Positions 10,658 to 20,857 of a stretch of DNA of 64,000 nt are shown here, piece by piece; the stretch's first letter is position 1; each line of letters starts with the position of its first letter. This DNA comes from Pseudopyrenochaeta lycopersici (taxonomy: Eukaryota; Ascomycota; Dothideomycetes; Pleosporales; Pseudopyrenochaetaceae). The stretch spans positions 186,001 through 250,000 of the forward strand of contig NHZP01000059.1 in the NCBI GenBank assembly GCA_003313425.1, read 5' to 3'. The notes beneath the pieces were generated by a model. It did not search any database and was not told where the DNA came from. It saw nothing but the letters and a program-made list of their open reading frames with translations. The position numbers were made by a program, and so were the translations under genes.

Positions 10658-11640
10658 GTGAAGTCAATCAATCATCGTGTTAATGAGCTTCCCCCGCGAA
10701 GACTATATAAGAAACACGAAAACCCTGGCGCATATCTAGCGAAGTGCAGAGCGACGAAGACAAAGTTTGCGCTGATTTGCGTAGCGCTTGGGGTCGGAAT
10801 TTTTCCTCTAAACAACACACACGCAACTCTAACAGTCGCGGGGCGAAAGATGACTATTACACGAGACACTCCGTTATTTTATTTCGAGCCCGCCATGGAA
10901 CACTATTGGCTGGGGCTGAACGCGAGCTTCGTAGCGCACTGCTTGGCGCAATCCCCGCGGTAAACCACATTAGCATCGCCACAACTCAGTCCTTGCGAGC
11001 TCACTCGAACTCGGATTCATATTCCGGGACTGCACTCAGGCATTGCTGCAGGAAATACGATTGAAAACAACTAGGACCGAAGCAATTAAACAGTCAATCA
11101 ATGAATCATCACAATACTGTGCTGCTCGGTACAACAGAGTCAGCGTTCTGTGAGGGGGTTTGGTGTGAAGGCTGCTGGCGCGCTAACGACGCATATAAAA
11201 GAGATATCGACGCGGGTACACGAGCTATGTAATGTCCTGTTACGACGTTGCCCCTCTTAGTGAGCGGAATCGACTTTGCATCGCACCTGCATGGCCACAA
11301 TGTGTATGCTAGGGTTTTAGACTGATACTATTTATGTCCAGCTCTGCCGCCGAGCTGGCCAATCGTAAGCGAATCTATAGCGCCATGCTTGGGACACGAA
11401 ACAGGCTCCATTGATGTCGGGAAAGGGCTCGGGAAAGGGCTCAGGAAAGGATGCGCATGGACGCAGTTGAGCATTTTCACTTGTTGTGGCGTTCAAATCT
11501 TCGTCCGATGGCTGGTGGGCATCACCATTTGTGATTGGCCGTCATACCACGTGATCTCGGATCAAATTGTTCTTGAGATTCGCCCCAGAGCCAGTAGCAT
11601 GGTTCGAAACAGGATAGCCTAACTATAACTGACTTTTATC
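10658..11640. other. Gap: promoter side of the secreted-protein gene, otherwise nothing
   Basis: Plus-strand frames here overlap promoter-like sequence and show no domain. A repeated GGGAAAGGGCTC (11418-11445) is a short direct repeat only. Confidence 0.4.
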
Positions 11641-12279
11641 TTAAGTGGTAAGGATGCTAGGATCTTCGATCTCTATTGTAGCTGTGAAGGGCGTTTTGCA
11701 GGTTTTGGTGTAGTGAATTCGTTTGTTCCAGGGTCCACAGCGTCGCTGCCGCTGCACAGGGCCTTCACTAACAGCGCCGTTTTGAGTAGCCTTTTGTTGT
11801 TCTTTACGTTGTGACGACAATTGAAGTCCTTCAGCTATCGATAGGGTGTTGAAGCCTTTGAGAGTCTTCTTCTTGCGTGCCATTCGCTTCGATAGCATGT
11901 CATCTGCTTTCGAGCGTGTAGATGGAGAATGGCCTAGTGTAAACATGCACAGTTTGATGCAGGGGAGGGTAACAACGTATTAAAGAATCAGCCATGAAAT
12001 TGTTGGTGTCTGATGTTTACCTTGACGACGTGCCATGATCGTTCGCAAGAAGTGGCTCGGTCGCACTTCTGACGGCACATAGTGACACAGATACCGGATA
12101 TCAGTCAGCAATTCCTTGGTTCTATAAGTATTGGTAAGAGGGCATTTGTATGAGGCATAGTCAGCAGGGTCTATCTCTTTGAATGGCGGTGGAAGGAGAC
12201 CGAATAGATGGACGTACAAGCGATGGAGACGAGAAATGAGGGTACTAGGCGCGGAGAAATCAGACACGCTGACCAGCAT
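11641..12279 (-). CDS. Two-exon gene of unknown function, 183 aa
   Basis: Exons 12279-12021 and 11933-11641 are joined across an 87-nt intron (CAAG|GTAAAC ... CACTAG|GCC). Splicing keeps the frame and links two otherwise separate open frames, which supports a real gene. Exon 1 is hydrophobic to neutral (SRLHRLYVHLFGLLPPPF, then RTKELLTDIRYLCHYVPSEV). Exon 2 is very basic, with RMARKKKTLKGF and RQRRCGPWNKR, suggesting nuclear or nucleic-acid contact. No known domain was recognised and no signal peptide is clear. The start Met is the first in frame and is unsure. Confidence 0.5.
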
Positions 12280-12359
12280 CCACGTGCAATAGCAAAGTGC
12301 TACGGAAGAGCTAGATGAACAGGTAGTAGGGTCTACAAAGAGGATAGTTGGTCCCTGAG

Positions 12360-12382
12360 AATAACTGATATTATCAGTTATT
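12360..12382. repeat. Perfect 11-bp-arm palindrome
   Basis: Arms AATAACTGATA and TATCAGTTATT flank a single central T. It is perfect over 23 bp and lies about 80 bp upstream of the start of the unknown gene at 12279, so it could be an operator-like site or a hairpin. Confidence 0.6.
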
Positions 12383-13411
12383 GACCAGTTAGCGGGAGAA
12401 GAGTTTGATGATTTGTGGCGATTGTTGCGTTATATGGTGTGCCGGATTTAGGATGCGCAAAGCCAGATGGTGACGTCTGTAACTCGCAGGCGTCGGCGTT
12501 CAGGAACGCAATCTGCTGCAAGCCCATGTGCTCGAATAAAATCATTTCGATGGCCTACTGCTAAATCAAAGCTAGAAGGTCGTGTACTATCTGGCTCTTC
12601 GTTAGTGGTATCCGCACGTACGCTATGGTGAGGGTGTTGCCGTTGACGGAGACGCTCCGGCCCGTGCCGCTAGTGCGCAACGCTTGTTAACTAATGTACC
12701 GGCTGGCAAAGTAGCCTAGGCAGCGCAGACAAGCGTTGATATGGTCGTATTCGAGCTGCCCTAGGGCAGCAGTGAGCATGGTGCTGAATCACAGCGGGTC
12801 CCATCAGCTACTGTGTGCCTCACATGTACCCGTTACGGCAGGAGTAGCAACAGCATCTGTTGTATGCAACAAGAGAGGATTTGCCTAGTGAACGCTGATG
12901 CGTCCCTTCAACTCTACCCTCTCCACTATCCCCGCGACTTCCTAGCCAAAAAGCGCTTTTCCGTGAATCTGCTTGTACACTCCCCAGCAACGGCGTACAT
13001 AAATACAGTATGTTAAGATATCTCGATTTTTTTTTGAGGGGTGACAATTTCGGTGGGTGGCCTATCACTGACGTGGCCTATAACTGCCGTGCTTATGCCA
13101 GCGAGTAACCCGGGGGCCAAAGTGCATGCCAGTGCAAAGGCACCAGGTATTATCAACACCACGACATTTCCACGGATATGACTGAGCCAATGCATCGGGT
13201 AGATTGATTGGCTAAGCTAGGGTGGCAGTGTAAGAAACATGGGTTGTGGTCAGCAGTCGCTTACTGCATACGTTGGCTGTGTAGGGGCCGCTGCGCACAG
13301 CCTCGTCGAATAGGTATGTCCAGCCCGCCCGGTTCCGCGTTGGTACAAATAAGTCGCCCCAAAAACCACTCTCTCACTCCAGGCCAGCATTCTGGTACTG
13401 CGACTGAGACA
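12383..13411. other. Gap upstream of the WW-HET gene
   Basis: Apart from the palindrome at 12755 I see no gene. It should hold the promoter and 5' leader of the gene starting at 13412. The frame extends upstream of 13412 to 13208, but that part is Cys/Trp-rich without any domain. Confidence 0.4.
12755..12770. repeat. 16-bp perfect palindrome
   Basis: GCTGCCCTAGGGCAGC, intergenic, about 650 bp upstream of the WW-HET gene. Confidence 0.6.
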
Positions 13412-15802
13412 ATGCCGGGCAAAAAGGACAGAAGCCTGCCTCTGGGTTGGGAGCTGCGATTTGCTCAAGGACGACCATACTTCGTGGACCATAATACAAG
13501 AAGAACGACATGGACCGATCCGCTCTCAGTTGATGCACAACCATTCGAAAACCTCTATGAGCCTCGGAAAGGAGCCCATACAAATCATCTTTTAAGATCG
13601 GTCAAACCCCCAAGCCATATTAGAGCACTTCGACGCTGGATTGACCACTGCGACTCATTCCATGGAGCCTCATGCGCACCAAAATACGCATCCCAGAATC
13701 CAAGGAAATCCATGCCTCATTGGCTTATTGACACACAAAATATGTGCATTATACGCGGCTCCTCATCGCACAGATATCTCGCTCTGAGTTATACATGGCC
13801 AGAGAAATGGGGTGCATCCACTACTAGCCCACGATCATTGATGCTCGAAACGTCGAACCTGAATGCATTCCAACAGGCTGGCTTTCTAGAGCGAGACGAG
13901 ATTTGGAATCGCCTTCCAAACATGATCAAGCACGCTTTGCAAGTGACAGTATCGCTAGATGAGCGATTCCTCTGGTGCGATAGGCTGTGCATTTTGCAGA
14001 ACAATAGCGAGACACAGAACCAGGTTGAGTGCATGGATCAGATCTATGGGGGAGCGTATCTGACCATCATCGCGGCGGCACCGGAGTGCATGTACAAGAA
14101 GCGAGCACCGTTTTTCGAATGGGGCCACTGCGCCGAAAAGTATTGCGACGATTGTCTGAGTCCTGCCGAAAGAGAAAACATCTGCGACCGACACGATTTG
14201 GCGGCACACAAGCGGAAAGCTCGACAACAGGTCGGTGCAACCACGAGCCGACCAGCCTCGAGCTTGAAGACGCGGCGTCCGATAATCACATTTCCGCCAT
14301 CCGAGTCCGTTGCTATGCACTATGAAGAACTTGCGGGATCCAAATGGGCTACCCGTGGCTGGACATACCAAGAGCACATTCTTTGCACGCGAGCCGTGTT
14401 CTTCGTCCAGCAAGGCATGTTCTGGGATTGCCAGCGCTGCATGTGGGATGGGGAGGAATTGGTACCCGCGATACTCAACTCTCTGCGTACCAAGACGGCA
14501 ACAAGATTCTCGAATGCGTGGCCAGACTTTTCTTTCTATGTGGACCTCGTCTGTCCATACAATGGAAGGACACTATCTAACCCAGCGGATGGATTGAAGG
14601 CTTTCTCAGGCATTCTGAATGCATTGAGCCCCGCATTCCCGGGCGGATTCATAAGTGGTCTACCGCGAGTGTTTCTTGACCACGCTCTGCTGTGGCAACC
14701 TTTAGGAGTTGGGTCCCGACGAATTGAGCGATGCAAAGACGGCAGGTCGAGGAGAATCTCGAGCCTGCCATCTTGGGCATGGTGCGGTTGGGAATGCTTC
14801 ATTGACCCACAAAGTCTTGTGTCAGGCATGGTGTACGTCGACCGTGACGAGGGTCAGAAGGTGGTTGGTAGTTGGCGAACGAAGAAGCTAGTTGAATGGT
14901 ATGCCTCGGATGACACTAATGGACGCCGGACGAGGGTCAGCGAAGCGGCTCACTTCGATGCGTGTGTCGAAAGTGGTCGTCTTCGAATAAGCTCGCCTGG
15001 CTGGTCCTATCATGATAGATCTCACTGGACTTCTTCAGGGTCGCGGTCTTATTTCACCCACAACGATTGCCCAAAGGCTCGCTTCAGGCACCCCGTCCCA
15101 TTGAACAGGAACAAAGGACAACAAACTCCTCTTACCGGCCTCTCATACCTGAACTGCTTCACGGCAATGGCCTCTTTCCAGCCAGCAGCTGTTTTGAGCG
15201 CTGACGACGGCCGCCGTTGGTGCAATGGCGAGGTTTCCCTCTCTGTGTTTAAGTATAAGTTTACACCGAACAATGTCATCAAATGTCCTGTTTTGGTCCT
15301 CCAGCAGAACAACGGTGCATTCGCAGGAATGTTGCGACTGATGAACCACGACAGAATCCGCAGTGGTACGAGGGTGGAACTCATTGCGATCTCAACAGGC
15401 AGCGCTAGTGGACGTGATTTTCGACAGTCTTACGAATGGACAGCGCTTACGCAGAGCCAGGCTTCCACCAAGAGCGAGAACGGTTATGGAAGGTTCACTC
15501 CCTACAAGGTCTATGAGAATGGAGAGAGGGTATTGAGCTCTGATCTAGCTACCGCGTTTGGTAAACGAGGGACATATGATACGTTCGCTGGTCAAGAACT
15601 TGTTAGAATGAGACCCGGGAGGCTAAATAGGAGAGCAGGAGATTTTTACGATGTCGGTTGTGACCCAGAGTTATGCGAATTCTACAATGTGCTCTGGATT
15701 GAGCGAAGCGGGAATATAGCATACCGACGTGCGTGTGGATGGGTCCCCAAGTATGTATGGGAAGCCAATGCCTATGGGCCTGTGGAGGTAATATTAGGAT
15801 GA
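13412..15802 (+). CDS. WW-domain / HET-domain fusion protein, 796 aa
   Basis: A single intronless frame. The start at 13412 (MPGKKDRSLPLGWEL) is preferred because the WW domain follows at once; the frame is open back to 13208. WW domain at residues 9-37: LPLGWEL.., first Trp 13, YFVDHN, TTWTDP with second Trp 34 and Pro 37. It should bind Pro-rich ligands. HET (heterokaryon incompatibility) domain: HRYLALSYTW at about 121-128, WCDRLCILQNN near 188-197, MDQIYGGAYLTIIAAA, and ATRGWTYQE further on. A Cys/His-rich insertion (HCAEKYCDDC...ENICDRH) sits inside the HET domain. The C-terminal half is the usual variable region of such proteins. HET proteins trigger cell death after non-self contact. 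No stop codon or frameshift is present, so this gene looks intact, unlike the HET copy at 36-37.8 kb. Confidence 0.88.
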   Translation: MPGKKDRSLPLGWELRFAQGRPYFVDHNTRRTTWTDPLSVDAQPFENLYEPRKGAHTNHLLRSVKPPSHIRALRRWIDHCDSFHGASCAPKYASQNPRKSMPHWLIDTQNMCIIRGSSSHRYLALSYTWPEKWGASTTSPRSLMLETSNLNAFQQAGFLERDEIWNRLPNMIKHALQVTVSLDERFLWCDRLCILQNNSETQNQVECMDQIYGGAYLTIIAAAPECMYKKRAPFFEWGHCAEKYCDDCLSPAERENICDRHDLAAHKRKARQQVGATTSRPASSLKTRRPIITFPPSESVAMHYEELAGSKWATRGWTYQEHILCTRAVFFVQQGMFWDCQRCMWDGEELVPAILNSLRTKTATRFSNAWPDFSFYVDLVCPYNGRTLSNPADGLKAFSGILNALSPAFPGGFISGLPRVFLDHALLWQPLGVGSRRIERCKDGRSRRISSLPSWAWCGWECFIDPQSLVSGMVYVDRDEGQKVVGSWRTKKLVEWYASDDTNGRRTRVSEAAHFDACVESGRLRISSPGWSYHDRSHWTSSGSRSYFTHNDCPKARFRHPVPLNRNKGQQTPLTGLSYLNCFTAMASFQPAAVLSADDGRRWCNGEVSLSVFKYKFTPNNVIKCPVLVLQQNNGAFAGMLRLMNHDRIRSGTRVELIAISTGSASGRDFRQSYEWTALTQSQASTKSENGYGRFTPYKVYENGERVLSSDLATAFGKRGTYDTFAGQELVRMRPGRLNRRAGDFYDVGCDPELCEFYNVLWIERSGNIAYRRACGWVPKYVWEANAYGPVEVILG

Positions 15803-16279
15803 AGATGATGTTTCTCCATACTCTCCTATCTAGCCTGCAATTTAGAACTCCTCCTGATCTCGAATTTACCTCTATTTCTTTAAGGGCTTGTGCATCTTAA
15901 ATAGTTAATAGATGGATAGCTGAAAGAGTAAAAAGAAAAGCTTACAATAGTAGGGAATGACGTCAACCACAAGCGTCCCCCTCTTTAACACTAACATGCC
16001 GTGACAAAATAAGAAGGGAGAGGCTTCAGATGAGGGCAAGCTGTTTCTGGCTATCGAGATAATTAGTTAAGGAAAGGCCAGTTGTGAGTAGCAGGCTGCA
16101 GAGCTCTTTGAAGCCCCAAAATAACGCTACCTACGCAACGCGCTGGTGTCCCTTCTTGATATAAGGTAAAGGCTACTTTAAAGAAACTTTTAAGATGTCA
16201 GGAGATGGTAATTATTCAGAACATTCTCGAACGAATTTCGCGAGGGTTTCTCGTAGAGCTGGCGTAAGGAAGAGATGTA
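15803..16279. other. 3' flank and AT-rich intergenic DNA
   Basis: No gene seen. Part of it (about 16095-16160, GCAGGCTGCAGAGCTCTTTG) resembles sequence inside the pogo-like element at 27.8 kb, so older repeat debris may be present. Confidence 0.35.
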
Positions 16280-16800
16280 ACGTGTTCCACCAGTCCTCGG
16301 CCCGCCCCAGCAAAATTCATCCACCGTTTTTCTCAATTGCTTAACAACAGCGCAGTAAATTTATTGGTCAAGAAATATCTTTTAGTATGCCCTTGAGTAT
16401 GACAGTTCCTGCACGTTGACAATGCTCGCTGGCGCGCTCGCTCAGGCTGAGCTTGACTACCGTCATTGACCACCCTACCAACCTGTGCAGCAAGTAGCTG
16501 ATCCTGCATAACCTGCAAAGCTCCTCCCCGAGCTAGGTTTCCTGCGCTTGTTCTTCTTGATGTGTTTACGCTGAAGAGCTGCACATAGCTAAAATGCTCG
16601 TCAGCAAGGAGTACTACTGGGTTTATAGCAAGCTGACAACTTTTGACAACCTGGCGAATAGCTCGACTAAATGGGCTCTCGGATTAACGGTCTAGGAGAG
16701 CTTTGACTATCTGAGTATGCTGCTTAGCTAAGATACATCTAAGAGGCCCTCTAACGCAGCATGAGGCGCTTTGGGGCTGATAATCTAGTGTTTCAAGACG
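16280..16800 (-). mobile_element. Pogo/Fot1-like transposon relic (one inverted-repeat end plus transposase C-terminus)
   Basis: A terminal-repeat-like end starts at 16280 (ACGTGTTCCACCA..., preceded by TA) and matches the first 13 bases of the inverted repeat of the element at 27691. Directly inside, the minus strand codes for the end of a pogo/Fot1 transposase: a zinc-knuckle remnant C-R-N-C-H-T-Q-G-H-T-K-R-Y (16393-16435), and upstream of it SPFSRAIRQVVKSCQLAINP with LLADEHFSYVQL, broken by stops. The opposite end was not found, so the copy is truncated. It is an old, inactive relic. Confidence 0.6.
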
Positions 16801-19800
16801 ACTCTCTCTTCAATAAGAGCAGGTGGCGTCACAAGGCATATGGACCGGTGGGTAATCAGAATTAGTATACTCAGGACATCAGATTTAGTAATACGTACAC
16901 TGTATTACCCGCGTATACACTACACTTTGGATATCTTACATGTACTGGGATTAAGGAGGGCTACTTCAACCATGAGCTTTTAGCCTGCATCGCCGAGCGT
17001 TTATTAATAAAACTACGAACCTGATATAGAGATAAGGCTATGTGTATTATTCCTACTAACAATAAGATCACGTGTGTCATTGACAAAGCACGTCATGTTG
17101 TGCGTTACCTGCCACCATGCTCGCCAGAGTGAAATTATGGGTATTGAGGTTATATATAGTAAATTCAATTTGCTCTAGATACTGTGACCGCTTTGCTGCA
17201 GAGCCCCCCAAGCCTGATGCAGGAGGTCTCTGGGTTGAACAGGCAGCTTCAGATTAGGCGCGTCGTCAATTAAGAGCCGATGCTTGGTTATAGGTATATA
17301 ATAAGTATAGCAAGTCCACAAATCACAACTCGCTATCTGCTGCATCCTCCTCTGCCTCTTCACTTGCCTTCTGTAGCCAACTGACCCACGGCCTACGCCT
17401 ACGCCTACAATTACGACCCCTCTCAAGAAGCTAGTAGATTCGCTTTAATTAGACCATTAAAGGCCTCGCCCAAGATTGACGTATAGAGATCTTCGTGCAG
17501 CAGCAGTGAAACATCTACGCGGCGGCAGGACAAGTTCGTGACGCCTGTGCCACTGATAACTTGCTCCAGTGCGGTATAGCGCCGGTCGATATTGATTCAA
17601 GGTCCCATTGTGTACTCCAAAACCTCAATGCCTCGCTGTGACTATGTATCTTCGACATTATGCTTTACGTTGCATTGTTAACCATCACTTCAATAACCTA
17701 GACGCTCATTGTTCGCTAGTGCCTCTAAGCGCCCCACTATATAAAGCTGCCTCCCTGCCCTTTGTATTCGATCGTTAACCTCTCTACTCCTCTCTTTTAA
17801 CGACGCTTCTGAGTCTCTCATACGGATTGTATCCTCCTAATCTCATGTGGTGTTTGCCTAAGCTTCCATCATTAAATCTGTTCGCAGAGATGGCAACGAT
17901 CATCCCACATAGGACTGGTTGTCCAGGCGACTCTCTACCGTCTCTACATGAGCCCTTCTTTGACAACGCTACACCTCTTCACCTGTGTAGAGCCTGCATT
18001 AGTCGTTCTGTCGAGCTCACTCCGGGCGCAACGCACTTGCACAAGACAGTTCCGGCTGTTGAGGAAAACGCTATCAAAACAGGGGTCATGATTTATCATG
18101 ACTGGAGGTCAGCGACTGGCTCACTCAACGACATTAGTCTCGTCAACTATCAAGTTCTTCTTTATGAGCACAGATGACCTCCCGGCTCGAAAGCTCTAGC
18201 CTCAGAAACCCACATTCGGCTGTGGTCCCAGTCTGCTCAGCGCAACTGGTATACAAAGGGGTGACAGGATAAGTATATACTATGGTGTAGCGGCACAACT
18301 TGAGATCGGATGCTGAATTGTCGTTTCAAGTCTTGAGATCTTTGGAACTTGCTGACGCATGGCGAACAACAGCAAAACTTACGAGAGGGCTTATCTGAGG
18401 GAAATAGTGAACCGGAGCAATGGTCAAGGGCGTTTTCAAACACCTAAGACGCTACTCAGATGTGAGTGGTCTCCGTAGTAGCGGCTGTGATCTGTCAGTG
18501 GCAATGGCTGCGACAGCTCTGAGGGTATGGACTAGTCCTAAATACGAGGGAGATTGTGAGCAGGTTGTCGCTGAGCTTGACGTCTGCCTTTGGCTAAATC
18601 AAGGCTAGGATTACCTGGGACATGGCCCGTTAGTTCTTGTGCCTTGTGCGCTTGACTGAAGGTCCTAAACTATGGAAAATCTAAAATACTATGCTTAAGT
18701 GACTAACGTGCATCCTCCTGTAACCGAACAACTACCGTAACACAGCAAAACTATAGCTACTTGAACCTCGCTTGTTTCTGCATAGACAGTGCGAGGCCCC
18801 ACCAGAATCGAGACGACCCGAAGGGAATTATACGTACTCCTAATCATGCCCAGATCAAGCAACGTGGTTGACTGCAGGAGACGATTGAGGCCTGCAGCAC
18901 ATGAGAGGATCTGTATTTAATAGTATCTGACAAGAGGAGGAAGGGAGATTGAGATGAACTGATGAGGCTGAGGGGTTAGATGGAGCTAGGCTTCAGGATG
19001 ATGTTGCCTCGCCACCGACACGTGTGAGCCAGGCGCCACCTTTGTGGAGGCTGAAGCGTGTATTTGTCACAGCCTCTGCCTCCAATGCCGTTCCTTCATG
19101 CGCTGCACAACCTGACACGTTACTTAATCGAGAGACTCATCGATCAATCCACACTACAATCCGGACTAGCATTATATTTGCTCTTGTTCTCTCCGTGGCG
19201 CAACGACATCGGCAAGCCCATCACCGTCGATTAAGGATAAACCATGAGATATGAGTTCTTGCAACGAAGTAAGCACACGATAATTAAATAGAAGAAACTC
19301 CGGGCTGGCGCTCCTTATAGTATCTACAGGGGTAGTAACCAAGCTAAAAGCGTACGCTTTTCCGACGTCTGAAAATCTAGCCTACAGACTTAAAAGCTAT
19401 GAAGACACAGGTTGATTTCTTGAATTCATTCATCTGCGGCTTCTGCATAGCAACAGCTGGCAACCTGGCTACAAACTAGCTAGCCATACGCCTTATTGTC
19501 AGGCATCAGATGACCTTTGTTGTTCTTGTAGGCCTTAGTCATATGTAAAGGACACTACTGCGGTTTAAAAAATTAATGCCGAGGATTTGTTGTGGGTATG
19601 AACCCTAATGTCCGCTATTCTCTGTCCAGCCGAATGCTTCGAGTGACGAGATATAATAAGCTTCATATAGGTATCAGTGCACACTCGATTGTGAGCCAGA
19701 TTCTTCTTAAGACATCATAGGAGCCATATATTCTAACCACACTATAAATCTCTCTACCTAATTGTTGACCAGAACTGCTATCGAATAATTGCCTCGGATA

Positions 19801-19845
19801 GACGATAATACGGAGGACACTATAGGAGCGACGCCACTGAATCCC
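16801..19845. other. Long gene-poor stretch
   Basis: No domain-bearing frame. The plus frame at 17827-18177 and the short ones near 18420 and 19024 lack any recognisable motif. GTAGGC repeats near 17395 make a tiny minus-strand low-complexity frame. Nothing else is supported. Confidence 0.4.
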
Positions 19846-20849
19846 CTAACTTTCCCGTGCCCCACGCAACCGCATAACGAGGTACAACGTACTCTCCTTG
19901 TGGCTATTCACAAATTAGTATAAGTTATCTACGAGGTGGCAATCATTCTTTTCTCTGAGTATCCCTACATGTCGTAATCGGATAACGTCCGTCCGTCTTC
20001 GAGCTGTTTGCCGCCGAATATGATTCTCTGTGCATCCGGCGGGATGCCCTCCCGATCCTGGATATCCGACTTGAGCTCGTCGACCGTTTGGCTTGGCTTG
20101 AATGGCAACGTAAGGGACTTCCCGGTAAGGGTCTTGATAAATATCTGCCCACGACTTCCATACATGGCATGTTTCTCCTTCTTGGTATACAAAGGTGTCG
20201 TAAATTGTTGGGCAGGAGTCATGGTTGCTCCTTGGGGGGCGGCTGCCCGGGGCTCATGAAATCTCCGCCGCGCGTAGTCTGCTACATGGCTTTTCGGGAG
20301 CGTGAGAAGACCGTGTTGGATTTTATCAACGTCGGATATGGCATTTTGGTTCTCTGAATGTAATAGCAATGTAGCGTCGATGCGGTCGATTGGTTGAAAG
20401 AGGGTCGTTGCCTCCGCGTTACTCGGACCTGCCTCATCTAACACATCCCGCTGTTTTTCCTTGCCTTTAGCGTCGGCGTTGATGATTGGGAGCATAACTA
20501 AGATGTGTTCGTCTTCTCGAAACGATGATGGTTTATTGTTTCTAGTGATAGCTAGCCTCTGGAAGAACTCTTTCCTTCGCTCTCGGGACGGGAATTCTCT
20601 CTCGATTTCGGCGGAGGGCAGAGCCGACCTCCAAAGGGACAGAGCGCTCGAGAAAAGGTCCCTGCTGTCTTGTTTGTTCTTCAGTGAGGGAACATATTTC
20701 TTGATAGCCCGTTCGACCATAACTTGATCAATTGCCCTCCCACGATGAGCTTTGAAGGCGTATTCCATTTGGTCTTCGACTTTCTTCGCTGCTTCCGGAC
20801 CCTTTAGCACCTTAATATTGCTTATTACAGCTTTGTAGATTTGTCCTGC

Positions 20850-20857
20850 CTCATCAG
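20850..20857. repeat. hAT target-site duplication, left copy
   Basis: CTCATCAG, identical to 23980-23987. On the minus strand it contributes the Asp-Glu codons GAT GAG of the host gene. Confidence 0.95.

Noticed and set aside
13208..13411. N-terminal extension of the WW-HET frame
   Set aside because: The 68 extra residues are Cys/Trp-rich without a domain, and a Met lies just before the WW domain, so 13412 is the better start.
19965..20147. Ubiquitin-like domain truncated before its last strand
   Set aside because: The stop at 19965 lies in a 65-nt intron (GTAGGG...ATAG); the missing KESTLYLVMRLRG part follows in phase at 19903.
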